DNA from: Photobacterium swingsii
Lineage (GTDB): Bacteria; Pseudomonadota; Gammaproteobacteria; Enterobacterales; Vibrionaceae
NCBI RefSeq assembly: GCF_024346715.1
Contig: NZ_AP024852.1
Location: forward strand, 434,001 to 498,000
Reading direction: 5' to 3'
DNA length: 64,000 bases
Both the position numbers and the translations under genes were made by a program. This document shows positions 29,351-38,278 of the stretch, one piece after another; the stretch's first letter is position 1; each line of letters opens with the position of its first letter. The notes under the pieces were generated by a model. That model searched no databases. It was given only the letters and a program-made list of their open reading frames with translations, and was not told the origin of the DNA.

Positions 29351-29689
29351 ATGAAACTAATTAATGCGATTATTAAGCCATTTAAGCTCGATGATGTCCG
29401 TGAAGCACTCGCCGATGTCGGGGTTGAGGGAATGACCGTATCGGAAGTGAAAGGCTTTGGTCGCCAAAAAGGGCACACCGAGCTGTACCGTGGCGCAGAG
29501 TATCAAGTGGATTTCTTGCCAAAAGTGAAGCTGGAGATAGCGACACAGGCTGAAAACTTGGATGCAATTGTTGAAGCGATAGCCAATGCAGCGCAAACCG
29601 GCAAAATCGGTGACGGCAAAATTTTTGTTTACGATTTAAATCATGCTGTGCGTATTCGTACCGGTGAAACAGATATTGAAGCGCTTTAA
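29351..29689 (+). CDS. glnK: Nitrogen regulatory protein P-II, GlnK type
   Basis: Trimeric P-II signal protein that reports 2-oxoglutarate and ATP/ADP and, when not uridylylated, blocks the ammonium channel AmtB. 112 residues, exact family length. Tyr51 in HTELYRGAEYQVDF is the uridylylation site; the B- and C-loop motifs (GKIGDGKIFV, HAVRIRTGETDIEAL) are intact. ATG fixed by AGGAG at 29340. Assigned GlnK rather than GlnB because amtB follows after 34 bases and a sigma-54 promoter precedes it. Confidence 0.95.
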   Translation: MKLINAIIKPFKLDDVREALADVGVEGMTVSEVKGFGRQKGHTELYRGAEYQVDFLPKVKLEIATQAENLDAIVEAIANAAQTGKIGDGKIFVYDLNHAVRIRTGETDIEAL

Positions 29690-29723
29690 ATAATTAGGTT
29701 AACGGTGATTAGGGGATAGAACC

Positions 29724-30953
29724 ATGGAATTATCAACCACAGTAACTGAGTTGCGTTATGCGCTCGATACTTTTTTCTTTCTAATGTCAGGGGCATTAGT
29801 GATGTGGATGGCAGCAGGTTTTGCCATGTTAGAAGCGGGGTTGGTTCGCTCTAAAAATACCACAGAAATCTTAACCAAGAATATTTGCTTGTATGCTATC
29901 GCATGTACCATGTACTTAATTGTTGGTTATAACATCATGTATGTCGATAACGGTGAAGGAGGCTGGTTGCCTTCTATTGGGATGCTGATCGGCAGTCAAG
30001 CAGAAGGCGCGGATCACTCATTAGAATCCGACTTCTTCTTCCAAGTGGTATTCGTGGCAACTGCGATGTCAGTGGTATCGGGTGCTGTGGCTGAGCGTAT
30101 GAAATTATGGTCGTTCCTCATTTTCTCAATCATTTTGACGGCCTTTATTTACCCAATGGAAGGTTATTGGACTTGGGGTGGCGGCTTCTTATCGGAAGCG
30201 GGTTTCAGTGACTTTGCGGGTTCAGGCATTGTTCACATGGCAGGTGCGGCAGCAGCACTTGCGGGGGTTATCTTACTCGGAGCGCGTAAAGGTAAGTACG
30301 GTAAAAACGGTGAGGTCTACCCAATTCCTGGTTCAAACATGCCATTAGCGACTTTGGGAACTTTCATCTTATGGTTTGGTTGGTTCGGTTTTAATGGCGG
30401 CTCGCAACTTATGGTATCGGATTTTGAAAATGCGACTGCGGTAGGGCAAATCTTCTTAAATACCAATGCTGCGGCAGCTGCGGGGGCTATTGCTGCACTG
30501 GCTGTGTGTAAAACGACGTGGGGCAAAGCGGATTTAACCATGGTACTTAACGGCGCATTAGCTGGGCTAGTGGCGATTACTGCTGACCCATTATCACCAT
30601 CGCCGTTGGCAGCGGTAGCCATTGGTGTTGCGGCTGGCGCATTGGTTGTCTTTAGTATTATTGGCTTAGATAAAATTAAAATTGATGATCCAGTAGGAGC
30701 AATTTCCGTTCACGGTGTGTGTGGCTTCTTTGGCTTGATGGTGGTGCCTTTTAATAATATCGATGCCACATTTGGTGCACAGTTGTTAGGTGCTGTGGTT
30801 ATCTTTGGTTGGGTGTTTGGTGCGAGCTTAGCGGTATGGGCAGTACTAAAAGCCACGATGGGAATTCGTGTTACCGAAGAAGAAGAGCTGGAAGGTATGG
30901 ACACCCATGATTGTGGCGTCGATGCTTACCCAGAATTTGTTAGCGTTAAATAA
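29724..30953 (+). CDS. amtB: Ammonium transporter AmtB
   Basis: Trimeric inner-membrane ammonium channel. 409 residues with about 11 membrane helices. The Amt signature DFAGSGIVHMAGAAAAL carries the first pore His and AISVHGVCGFFG the second. The N-terminus (MELSTTVTELRYALDTFFFLM) runs directly into the first helix with no obvious cleaved signal peptide, unlike E. coli AmtB. The cytoplasmic C-terminal tail (VTEEEELEGMDTHDCG) contains the GlnK-responsive region. Second gene of the glnK-amtB operon, ended by a strong terminator. Confidence 0.95.
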   Translation: MELSTTVTELRYALDTFFFLMSGALVMWMAAGFAMLEAGLVRSKNTTEILTKNICLYAIACTMYLIVGYNIMYVDNGEGGWLPSIGMLIGSQAEGADHSLESDFFFQVVFVATAMSVVSGAVAERMKLWSFLIFSIILTAFIYPMEGYWTWGGGFLSEAGFSDFAGSGIVHMAGAAAALAGVILLGARKGKYGKNGEVYPIPGSNMPLATLGTFILWFGWFGFNGGSQLMVSDFENATAVGQIFLNTNAAAAAGAIAALAVCKTTWGKADLTMVLNGALAGLVAITADPLSPSPLAAVAIGVAAGALVVFSIIGLDKIKIDDPVGAISVHGVCGFFGLMVVPFNNIDATFGAQLLGAVVIFGWVFGASLAVWAVLKATMGIRVTEEEELEGMDTHDCGVDAYPEFVSVK

Positions 30954-31014
30954 TAGACGACTAAAATGTGGGCTAACTAGGAAACCAATAACATATATTC
31001 AGTTCACATCTTTT

Positions 31015-31045
31015 AAAGCGCTGCCCATTAGGCAGCGTTTTTTTT
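31015..31045 (+). terminator. Terminator after amtB
   Basis: CGCTGCC / GGCAGCG stem with loop CATTA, followed by eight T. Confidence 0.88.
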
Positions 31046-31104
31046 GTGTTTAATTGTTTCAGCCGAGTTGTGTTGCCGAAGTGTTGCAGTATAATTAATC
31101 GCAT

Positions 31105-31119
31105 TGATAACTGTTATCA
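31105..31119. promoter_or_regulatory. Fur box upstream of fbpA
   Basis: TGATAACTGTTATCA is a perfect 7-1-7 inverted repeat close to the Fur consensus TGATAATnATTATCA. It is 29 bases before the fbpA ATG, consistent with iron repression of the operon. Confidence 0.8.
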
Positions 31120-31147
31120 TTTTACTTTGCGTTAAAGGGATGAATGA

Positions 31148-32161
31148 ATGAAAAAGCTGTTAGCTTCGGCAATTTTCTGTGCTTTGGCAGCACCACAAGT
31201 GGCAACTGCTGCTGAAGAAGTGAATGTATATTCTTACCGTCAACCTTTCCTTGTTGAGCCTATGTTCAATGAATTTACGAAAGAAACGGGCATTAAAGTT
31301 AACGTTAAGTTTGCAAAGAAAGGCTTATCAGAAAAGCTGCAACAAGAAGGTGAATACAGCCCTGCAGACGTTATCTTAACAACAGACATTAGTCGTCTCG
31401 TAGAGTTGGTGAACAAAGATCTTGTTCAACCGGTTGATAGCAAAGTAATTGAAAGTAACGTGCCTGCTCAATACCGTGATAACGACGATGAGTGGTTTGC
31501 GCTAACATTGCGTGCTCGTAACGTGTATTCATCTCGTGATCGTGTTGGTCGTTTACCTGCTGATTTTGATTACGCGAACCTTGCAGATCCTGAGTGGAAA
31601 GGCAAAATTTGTACTCGTTCAGGTAAGCACCCTTACAATGTTTCTTTAGTCTCTTCAATGATCGCTCACCACGGTGAAGCTGAAGCCAAAGAATGGCTAG
31701 AAGGTGTAAAAGCGAACCTTGCTCGTAAGCCACAAGGTAATGACCGTGCACAAGTGAAAGCGGTTAAGGAAGGTCTATGTGATATCGCGATTGGTAACAG
31801 CTACTACCTAGGTAAAATGGTAAACGATGAAAAACAAAAGTCGTGGGCTGAAGCGGTATACATCAACTTCCCAGGTCAAAAAGCCAATGGTACACACGTT
31901 AACGTGAGTGGTATGGCAATGGCGAAGTATGCACCAAACAAAGAAAGTGCACAGAAGCTGATGGAATTCTTAACGGCTGATAAAGCACAGCAAATGTATG
32001 CAGAAGTGAACTACGAATACCCAGTAAAAGAAGGCGTTAAGCGTTCTGAGCTTGTGGCATCATGGGGTGACTTCGATGCAGATAAACTTTCATTAGAGAA
32101 AGTGGCGGAATACCACAATGCAGCGATCAAACTGCTTGATGAAGTGAAGTTTGATCTGTAA
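31148..32161 (+). CDS. fbpA: Ferric iron ABC transporter, periplasmic binding protein
   Basis: Periplasmic Fe(III)-binding protein of the FbpA/FutA/IdiA class delivering iron to FbpBC. 337 residues, signal peptide MKKLLASAIFCALAAPQVAT-A. The mature start EEVNVYSYRQPFLVEPMFNEF is typical of the class (Tyr ligand in VYSYR), and the adjacent tyrosine pair in IGNSYYLGKM is the conserved metal-binding dityrosine. First gene of fbpABC, behind a Fur box, with a terminator-like hairpin after it that would let the binding protein be made in excess over the membrane parts. Confidence 0.93.
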   Translation: MKKLLASAIFCALAAPQVATAAEEVNVYSYRQPFLVEPMFNEFTKETGIKVNVKFAKKGLSEKLQQEGEYSPADVILTTDISRLVELVNKDLVQPVDSKVIESNVPAQYRDNDDEWFALTLRARNVYSSRDRVGRLPADFDYANLADPEWKGKICTRSGKHPYNVSLVSSMIAHHGEAEAKEWLEGVKANLARKPQGNDRAQVKAVKEGLCDIAIGNSYYLGKMVNDEKQKSWAEAVYINFPGQKANGTHVNVSGMAMAKYAPNKESAQKLMEFLTADKAQQMYAEVNYEYPVKEGVKRSELVASWGDFDADKLSLEKVAEYHNAAIKLLDEVKFDL

Positions 32162-32173
32162 TTGCAATGCAAT

Positions 32174-32198
32174 AAATGGGGCGTAAGGCCCCATTTTT
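32174..32198 (+). terminator. Attenuator-type terminator between fbpA and fbpB
   Basis: 9-bp stem AAATGGGGC / GCCCCATTT, loop GTAAG, then five T. Partial termination here would lower fbpBC relative to fbpA. Confidence 0.75.
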
Positions 32199-32311
32199 GT
32201 TTTGCGCCAAGTTTATTTCTAATCAGCTATGATAGCGTGCTACATAGACGAATGAGGAATCATACGTTAGTAAATTAAACAGTCTGATTGAGATGTGCTA
32301 AGTAGTTGGCA

Positions 32312-33940
32312 ATGAAAGATAAATTTATATTCTGGCGAACCAGCAGTTGGGGGCTTTCCCTGCTGCTGGTTTTGCCTATTTTGGCGATCTTCGTGACCGC
32401 TATGGGTGAAAGCGACGATGTGTTTGCGCACCTGCTAAATACTGTAATGGGGACTTACACTGCTAATACTTTTTGGCTGGTGGTAGGGACGCTATTGCTG
32501 GCATTGTTGTTTGGTCTGCCTTCGGCATGGATCATGGCAATGTGCCGTATACCTGGGGAAAAGGTGTTGCAGTGGTTATTAGTGCTGCCATTGGCCATGC
32601 CCGGTTATATTGTTGGTTATATCTATACCGACTGGTTTGACTATGCTGGCCCTATTCAAATTTTCCTCCGTGATTCCTTTGGCTGGCAGTCTGTTCACGA
32701 TTATTGGTTTCCTGATATCCGTAGCTTAGGTGGAGCATGTTTTGTGCTTGCCTTAGTGCTTTATCCTTATATTTATTTGTTAGCTCGTGCAGCCTTTATG
32801 GAGCAAAGTGTTAGCTTGTTGCAGTCCGCTCGCTTACTACGTTGCTCGCCATGGGAAAGCTTTCGTCGCATTTCACTGCCGTTAGCACGCCCTTCGATAG
32901 CAGTCGGCATGTCGTTGGTCGCGATGGAAACCTTGGGTGATTTTGGGACCGTGAGTTACTTTGCGGTGAATACGTTAACCACGGCGGTGTATGACACTTG
33001 GCTGGGATATTCCAACTTAAATGCAGCAGCCAAGATTTCAGCCATTATGCTGGTCGTGATTTTTTTATTGATCAGTGCTGAGCGCTTTAGCCGTCGTAAA
33101 CAAAAGCTGTTCCAGCAGCAGTTTGAACATGGTGATGATGTTCGCTATACCTTAACCGGTACCAAAAAGTGGCTGGCGATGATGTGGTGTTGGGGATTGG
33201 TGAGTTTAGCCTTTATTTTTCCTATTCTTCAGCTTGGCTATTATGCATTTCACTACTTTGCGGAAAGTTGGACGACGGAGTTTCAACAATACAGCATTAA
33301 CAGTTTATTTGTGTCGATTGTGGCTGCGGTGATCGCAGTCTGTGTCGCCTTAGTGGTTAACTTTTACTGCCGCTTGGATGGCCGCTCAAAAACAGCGATT
33401 CCATTGCGTTTATCATCATTGGGGTATGCCGTACCAGGTACGGTTCTTGCGATTGGGGTTATGATCCCACTGACATCAGCTGATCATATGGTGAACGATT
33501 TAGCCCGTGATTGGGGGCTGGGCCGCCCAGGACTCATATTCTCAGGCACTATGGTCGCGATTATTTTTGCTTTTGTGGTGCGGTTTGCTGCTGTTGCCAT
33601 TGGTAGTGTTGAAAGTAGCCTAGCGAAAATTCCACCTTCGTTAGATATGGCCTCGAAAACCATGGGTTTTGCTTCAACAGCTATGCTGCGCCGTGTGCAC
33701 TTACCCCTTATTCGTCGAGGTTGTTTGATTGCTGGGCTATTGGTGTTCATTGAATCGATGAAAGAGCTTAATGCCGCCTTACTGTTACGCCCATTTAATT
33801 TCGAAACTTTAGCCACTTATGTCTTTAACTTTGCATCTGATGAGCAGCTTGAATTAGCGGCATTGCCGGCAATTTTATTGGTGGTAGTTGGCTTGGTCCC
33901 ATTGGTGATGGTTAACCGTTCTTTGGAGCAAAAACACTGA
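32312..33940 (+). CDS. fbpB: Ferric iron ABC transporter permease
   Basis: Inner-membrane permease with two fused MetI-type transmembrane domains, about 542 residues and about 12 hydrophobic segments. The cytoplasmic EAA-like loops that dock on the ATPase are visible in each half (SARLLRCSPWESFRRISLPLARPS and ASKTMGFASTAMLRRVHLPLIRRG). ATG 32312 is chosen; a TTG two codons upstream is possible and the ribosome site is weak. Its stop overlaps the fbpC start (TGATG), so the two are translationally coupled. Confidence 0.92.
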   Translation: MKDKFIFWRTSSWGLSLLLVLPILAIFVTAMGESDDVFAHLLNTVMGTYTANTFWLVVGTLLLALLFGLPSAWIMAMCRIPGEKVLQWLLVLPLAMPGYIVGYIYTDWFDYAGPIQIFLRDSFGWQSVHDYWFPDIRSLGGACFVLALVLYPYIYLLARAAFMEQSVSLLQSARLLRCSPWESFRRISLPLARPSIAVGMSLVAMETLGDFGTVSYFAVNTLTTAVYDTWLGYSNLNAAAKISAIMLVVIFLLISAERFSRRKQKLFQQQFEHGDDVRYTLTGTKKWLAMMWCWGLVSLAFIFPILQLGYYAFHYFAESWTTEFQQYSINSLFVSIVAAVIAVCVALVVNFYCRLDGRSKTAIPLRLSSLGYAVPGTVLAIGVMIPLTSADHMVNDLARDWGLGRPGLIFSGTMVAIIFAFVVRFAAVAIGSVESSLAKIPPSLDMASKTMGFASTAMLRRVHLPLIRRGCLIAGLLVFIESMKELNAALLLRPFNFETLATYVFNFASDEQLELAALPAILLVVVGLVPLVMVNRSLEQKH

Positions 33941-34977
33941 TGAGTTATGCATTATCTGTTCAAGACCTGACATGCCGTTACAACGGTCAGGCTGTCTTGA
34001 AGAATTTATCCTTGCCAGTAGAGCAAAACGAGATTGTATGCCTGCTAGGGGCGAGTGGTTGTGGAAAAACGACACTACTAAAAGCGATTGCTGGTTTGTT
34101 GCCTTTGGATAGCGGTACCATGCATATTCAAGGGCGAACGGTTGCTGATAGCACGACTTGGCTCCCCCCTGAGAAACGCAATATTGGGATGATTTTTCAA
34201 GACTATGCGTTATTTCCGCATTTGACGGTAGCAGAGAACATTGCTTTTGGGTTACGTGATTGGGATAAATCTCGCACAGAAAACAAGATCAGTGAAATGC
34301 TGGAGTTAGTGCATTTAACTGGGCTTGATGCGCGTTACCCACACCAGCTTTCTGGCGGCCAGCAGCAGCGTGTAGCAATTGCACGTGCATTGGCGTGTGA
34401 GCCGGATTTAATTTTGTTGGATGAACCGTTTTCAAATATTGATACACAGGTTCGTCATGGCCTGATCAAAGACATTCGTCGTATTTTTAAAAAGCAGGGG
34501 GTAACAGCGATCTTTGTTACTCATAGTCGTGAAGAAGCCTTTGCGTTTGCGGATCGTATGGCGGTGATGAATAACGGTGTGATTGAGCAGTTTGGCACCT
34601 CGACTGAGCTTTATTACCGTCCGAGTAGTCGTTTTGTGGCCGAGTTCTTAGGCAGCAGTTCGTATTTACCAGCAAAAGTACAACAGGGGTGTCTTGCGAC
34701 TCCTTTAGGTGAGGTGGCATTAGCGGCCAGCCATCCATACTGCAACGAAAGCAACGTTGAGTGGCTATTACGCCCGCAAAATCTGAAGGTGAAGCCTGAT
34801 GAAGGTGGTGAAAGCGTGATCGTTGAACAGCAGTTTATGGGGGATAGTTGCCGTTATACGGTGGACCTGCAAGGTCACCGTTTGGTGGTGAATTCAAATC
34901 TATTGCTGCAAGTTGGGGAAAGAGTCTCTGTGATGGTCGAGCCTCATGAGCCGGTATTGTTTGCAGCAACAGCGTAA
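33940..34977 (+). CDS. fbpC: Ferric iron ABC transporter ATP-binding protein
   Basis: Cytoplasmic ATPase of the iron importer, 345 residues. Walker [10 protein letters not shown] (about 38-46), Q-loop [12 protein letters not shown], signature [15 protein letters not shown], Walker [13 protein letters not shown] and H-loop [11 protein letters not shown] are all intact. The C-terminal about 110 residues form a TOBE-like regulatory domain, as in FbpC. Overlaps fbpB by one base (TGATG) and is followed by a terminator shared with litR. Confidence 0.93.
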   Translation: MSYALSVQDLTCRYNGQAVLKNLSLPVEQNEIVCLLGASGCGKTTLLKAIAGLLPLDSGTMHIQGRTVADSTTWLPPEKRNIGMIFQDYALFPHLTVAENIAFGLRDWDKSRTENKISEMLELVHLTGLDARYPHQLSGGQQQRVAIARALACEPDLILLDEPFSNIDTQVRHGLIKDIRRIFKKQGVTAIFVTHSREEAFAFADRMAVMNNGVIEQFGTSTELYYRPSSRFVAEFLGSSSYLPAKVQQGCLATPLGEVALAASHPYCNESNVEWLLRPQNLKVKPDEGGESVIVEQQFMGDSCRYTVDLQGHRLVVNSNLLLQVGERVSVMVEPHEPVLFAATA

Positions 34978-35012
34978 AGCTTGACCGCTTTTAATGTGTG
35001 TAGATATAAAAG

Positions 35013-35041
35013 AAGCCGATACGATTAAGTATCGGCTTTTT
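35013..35041. terminator. Terminator between fbpC and litR
   Basis: 10-bp stem AAGCCGATAC / GTATCGGCTT with T-run on the plus strand. An A-rich left flank may also serve the converging litR. Confidence 0.82.
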
Positions 35042-35095
35042 GCATGTTAATACGAGACATAGGATGAGGCTCGTAGTCATTTACCATTCGCTTGG

Positions 35096-35704
35096 TTATG
35101 CCTGGTGGTAAATATTTTTGAGGTATTGATCTGCTTGTTCGCGCATTTGTGCTTGATCAGGGTGCAGGTTGGTATGCAGATAAAGCACATAGCAGATACC
35201 ATGCAACAGGCCGCCCAATTCTTTAGGATCGCGTTCTGCGGTGATTTCACCATTTTCGATAGCGTCTGCAAACATATCAGTGATTTGCTTCAAGCTCTGC
35301 TTATTACCTGTAATGAAGTGTGGCCAAATATCGTCACGAACAGAGGTACTCCATTCGAACCAGACTTTAATCCAATCTTTTTGATCAATAACGGCATCGA
35401 TAAGATTATGTGAAATGCAGGTTAGACGCGCAGATAAGGTCTTATTTGGCTCGCCTAAGCATTGGTTCAGAAGTTGATTAAACTGGTTTTCGACTTGTGA
35501 GAGCACTTCTTCAACTAGCGCTTCACGGGTTGGAAAGTAATTAAAAACGGTCGCGACAGAAACGTTAGCCATCTCTGCGATATCGGCATGACCAGCACGA
35601 CCAATACCACGTCGTGCGAAGACATCTAGAGCATAATCGAGCAGCTGTTGTTTACGTTTTTCTGGCGACAGACGCGTACGCGTTTTTTTAGTAATTGTAT
35701 CCAT
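35096..35704 (-). CDS. litR: Quorum-sensing master regulator, LuxR/HapR/LitR family (TetR fold)
   Basis: High-cell-density transcription factor of Vibrionaceae, not related to V. fischeri LuxR. 202 residues. The N-terminal segment RTRLSPEKRKQQLLDYALDV and the helix-turn-helix GHADIAEMANVSVATVFNYFPTREALVEEVL are nearly identical in pattern to HapR; the C-terminal dimer/ligand domain has KDWIKVWFEWSTSVRDDIWP and HGICYVLYLHTN. The hpt-side neighbourhood is the same as for hapR. Its leader contains a GGCTAGG matching the Qrr small-RNA pairing core, overlapping the ribosome site. Confidence 0.92.
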   Translation of the reverse strand: MDTITKKTRTRLSPEKRKQQLLDYALDVFARRGIGRAGHADIAEMANVSVATVFNYFPTREALVEEVLSQVENQFNQLLNQCLGEPNKTLSARLTCISHNLIDAVIDQKDWIKVWFEWSTSVRDDIWPHFITGNKQSLKQITDMFADAIENGEITAERDPKELGGLLHGICYVLYLHTNLHPDQAQMREQADQYLKNIYHQA

Positions 35705-35717
35705 ATTAGCTTAAATC

Positions 35718-35724
35718 CCTAGCC
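35718..35724 (-). promoter_or_regulatory. Candidate Qrr sRNA pairing site in the litR leader
   Basis: The litR mRNA contains GGCUAGG(G), complementary to the conserved CCUAGCC core of Vibrio Qrr small RNAs. It ends 13 bases before the ATG and overlaps the AGGGA ribosome site, where pairing would block translation. Confidence 0.5.
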
Positions 35725-35744
35725 TAAGTATTTATAAAATATAT

Positions 35745-35764
35745 TTATTTGTATTGTTCAATAA
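35745..35764. promoter_or_regulatory. Candidate LitR autorepression site
   Basis: TTATTTGTATTGTTCAATAA has the TTATT...AATAA ends and a TTCAATAA half close to the LuxR/HapR consensus (TTATTGATAAATTTATCAATAA). It lies 41-60 bases before the litR start, facing hpt. Confidence 0.35.
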
Positions 35765-35931
35765 CTGTACAGGAGCAACTAATCGGGTTCAAACGAGTTT
35801 TGGCTTAAGTGTGTCGTATAATTGACACTATTGATAAAATAACGTTTGCGTCGAAGGAGTGGTACAATGCGCTCCTTTGTGATGGTTACCTACAGGCGGC
35901 TTTGCTTGCAGTCGTACTGATGGAGAGAAAG

Positions 35932-36465
35932 ATGAAGCATACAGTTGAAGTGATGATTTCTGAGCAGGATGTTCAGGCGCGTGTTAAAGAGCTAGGAAAG
36001 CAAATTACCGAGCACTACAAAGATTCAGACAATTTGGTTATGGTAGGCTTACTACGTGGCTCATTTGTTTTTATGGCTGATTTAGCACGTGCTATCGAGC
36101 TGCCACACGAAGTTGATTTCATGACTGCTTCTAGTTACGGCAATGCGATGGAAAGTACGCGTGATGTTCGCATCCTAAAAGACTTAGACGATGATATTAA
36201 AGGTAAAGATGTTTTACTGGTTGAAGATATTATCGATACGGGTAACACTTTAAGCAAAGTTTGCGAAATCCTATCTATCCGCGAGCCTAACTCGATCCGT
36301 ATTTGTACCCTGCTAGACAAGCCAGAGCGCCGTGAAGTGCATGTGAACGTAGATTGGTTTGGTTTTACCATCCCAGATGAGTTCGTGGTAGGCGTGGGTA
36401 TTGATTATGCACAAAAATACCGTCACTTACCGTACATCGGTAAAGTGATCCCGCTAGAAGGTTAA
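35932..36465 (+). CDS. hpt: Hypoxanthine phosphoribosyltransferase
   Basis: Purine salvage: hypoxanthine plus PRPP gives IMP. 177 residues from ATG 35932 ([18 protein letters not shown]), which has GGAGAG at 35922 and matches the Vibrio protein. The PRPP loop [16 protein letters not shown] and the active-site segment [18 protein letters not shown] are clear. The open frame begins earlier (35809), without family support. Divergent from litR, as with hapR in V. cholerae. Confidence 0.95.
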   Translation: MKHTVEVMISEQDVQARVKELGKQITEHYKDSDNLVMVGLLRGSFVFMADLARAIELPHEVDFMTASSYGNAMESTRDVRILKDLDDDIKGKDVLLVEDIIDTGNTLSKVCEILSIREPNSIRICTLLDKPERREVHVNVDWFGFTIPDEFVVGVGIDYAQKYRHLPYIGKVIPLEG

Positions 36466-36483
36466 TAACCGATAGCGAGTGTG

Positions 36484-36511
36484 AAAAAAGCGACCTGAGG
36501 TCGCTTTTTTT
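36484..36511. terminator. Bidirectional terminator between hpt and can
   Basis: 12-bp stem AAAAAAGCGACC / GGTCGCTTTTTT with loop TGA; A- and T-runs on both sides serve the converging genes. Confidence 0.9.
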
Positions 36512-36538
36512 GTTTCTGTGGTGCCATTTTTATGTGGT

Positions 36539-37195
36539 TTACAGATCGACCCCAGGCAGGATAGAGGACATCGCCGCTTGGTAGTTGACCTCTAATGATT
36601 CACGGCTGGTAGATGTCATACCTAAATCACGGAGAACACCGTTGTTAATGCCGTAGATCCAACCGTGGATCTTCACTTTTTGGCCGCGCTCCCATGCTTG
36701 CTGCATAATGGTGGAGTTGCCAAGGTTGTACACCTGAGAAGCCACGTTGATCTCACATAATTTATTGTCACGTTCTTCTCGCGGCAAAGCGCCGATATCA
36801 GAGCGGTGCTTTAAATACAGATCACGAATGTGTAGGAGCCAGTTATTGATTAAGCCCAGTTGTGGGTTCTCAATAGCAGCAGTGACACCACCACAACCGT
36901 AGTGGCCACATATAATGATATGGCGGACTTTCAGTACGTCGACTGCATATTGCACTACCGAAAGACAATTTAAGTCGGTATGGATAACTTGGTTAGCCAC
37001 ATTACGGTGAACGAACAGCTCACCGGAATCGAGGCCGGTAAGGCGCTCAGCAGGAACACGGCTATCAGAACAGCCAATCCAAAGGTATTCTGGGTGTTGT
37101 GCTTTTGCTAAGTGGGTAAAAAATTCTGGAGTTTCATCCTTGATATTTTCAGACCAAGAGAGGTTGTTTGCGAATAATTGCTTAATATCTGCCAT
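36539..37195 (-). CDS. can: Beta-class carbonic anhydrase
   Basis: Zinc enzyme interconverting CO2 and bicarbonate in the cytoplasm, needed for growth in air. 218 residues. Zinc ligands Cys42, Asp44, His98 and Cys101 are in [10 protein letters not shown] and [13 protein letters not shown] 37195 ([16 protein letters not shown]) has AAGAAGG upstream and matches E. coli Can; the longer frame to 37249 is not supported. Divergent from yadG, the conserved can-yadGH arrangement. Confidence 0.95.
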   Translation of the reverse strand: MADIKQLFANNLSWSENIKDETPEFFTHLAKAQHPEYLWIGCSDSRVPAERLTGLDSGELFVHRNVANQVIHTDLNCLSVVQYAVDVLKVRHIIICGHYGCGGVTAAIENPQLGLINNWLLHIRDLYLKHRSDIGALPREERDNKLCEINVASQVYNLGNSTIMQQAWERGQKVKIHGWIYGINNGVLRDLGMTSTSRESLEVNYQAAMSSILPGVDL

Positions 37196-37348
37196 GACTG
37201 TGCCTTCTTTGATACATTCCCTACTATACACGTACTTGACTGTTAGCAAATCGGAGTAGTTAGCTAAAGCCGTTAGTTTTTATTTATAATTTTATCAGCT
37301 GCTTCGACGAGCAAATGTTGTAATTTTTTAACACAAAGAGCGCATTAG

Positions 37349-38278
37349 ATGAACGCTTTAGAAATAAAAAATGTAAACAAAACTTACAAGGGTGGCGTTA
37401 AGGCATTGAAAAATATGAGCCTTAATGTTGAAGCTGGCGATTTCTTTGCCTTGCTTGGTCCCAATGGTGCAGGTAAATCGACAACGATAGGCATCATTAG
37501 TTCCCTGGTGAATAAGACATCAGGGGAAGTAAAAGTCTTTGGCTATGATTTAGATCGTGAGGTGGTGGAAGCAAAAAATCACCTTGGTTTAGTGCCGCAA
37601 GAGTTCAACTTTAATCAGTTTGAAACGGTTGAGCAGATCATTATTAATCAGGCTGGCTACTACGGTGTTGAGCGTGATGTCGCCAAAGAGCGCACCAAAA
37701 AATACTTAACCCAACTGGATCTATGGGAGAAGCGGCATGAACGTGCGCGTAACCTATCTGGTGGTATGAAGCGTCGTTTGATGATCGCGCGTGCGTTAGT
37801 GCATGAACCTAAGTTATTGATCCTTGATGAGCCGACCGCAGGGGTCGATATTGAATTACGTCGTTCTATGTGGGCATTTCTTCGCAAGATCAATGAAGAA
37901 GGGGTGACGATTATTCTGACGACGCACTATTTAGAAGAAGCGGAAATGCTGTGTCGTAATATCGGCATTATTAATCATGGTGAGTTGGTCGAAAATACCA
38001 GCATGAAAGACTTACTGAGTAAGCTTGAGGTGGAAACCTTTATCCTTGATGTCAACTTGAATGGTAATAAGCCGGAATTGGGCGAGGTCAAATGGCGAAT
38101 GCCAGATAACCATACCTTAGAAATTGATATCCAAAAAGGAATGGGGTTAAACAGTATCTTCACTCAACTAACAGCGCAGGGTATCGATGTGCTTTCGATG
38201 CGCAATAAAGCCAACCGTTTAGAAGAGCTCTTTGTCACGCTCGTGGCGCAAAGTGAAACTCAAGGAGCGCAATCATGA
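37349..38278 (+). CDS. yadG: ABC-2 type exporter ATP-binding protein YadG
   Basis: ATPase of a conserved, poorly characterised ABC-2 exporter. 309 residues. Walker A GPNGAGKSTT, Q-loop VPQEFNFN, signature NLSGGMKRRLMIARAL, Walker B LLILDEPTAGVD and H-loop TTHYLEEAE are intact. Same place as in E. coli, divergent from can and overlapping yadH by four bases (ATGA). The transported substrate is not known. Confidence 0.93.
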   Translation: MNALEIKNVNKTYKGGVKALKNMSLNVEAGDFFALLGPNGAGKSTTIGIISSLVNKTSGEVKVFGYDLDREVVEAKNHLGLVPQEFNFNQFETVEQIIINQAGYYGVERDVAKERTKKYLTQLDLWEKRHERARNLSGGMKRRLMIARALVHEPKLLILDEPTAGVDIELRRSMWAFLRKINEEGVTIILTTHYLEEAEMLCRNIGIINHGELVENTSMKDLLSKLEVETFILDVNLNGNKPELGEVKWRMPDNHTLEIDIQKGMGLNSIFTQLTAQGIDVLSMRNKANRLEELFVTLVAQSETQGAQS

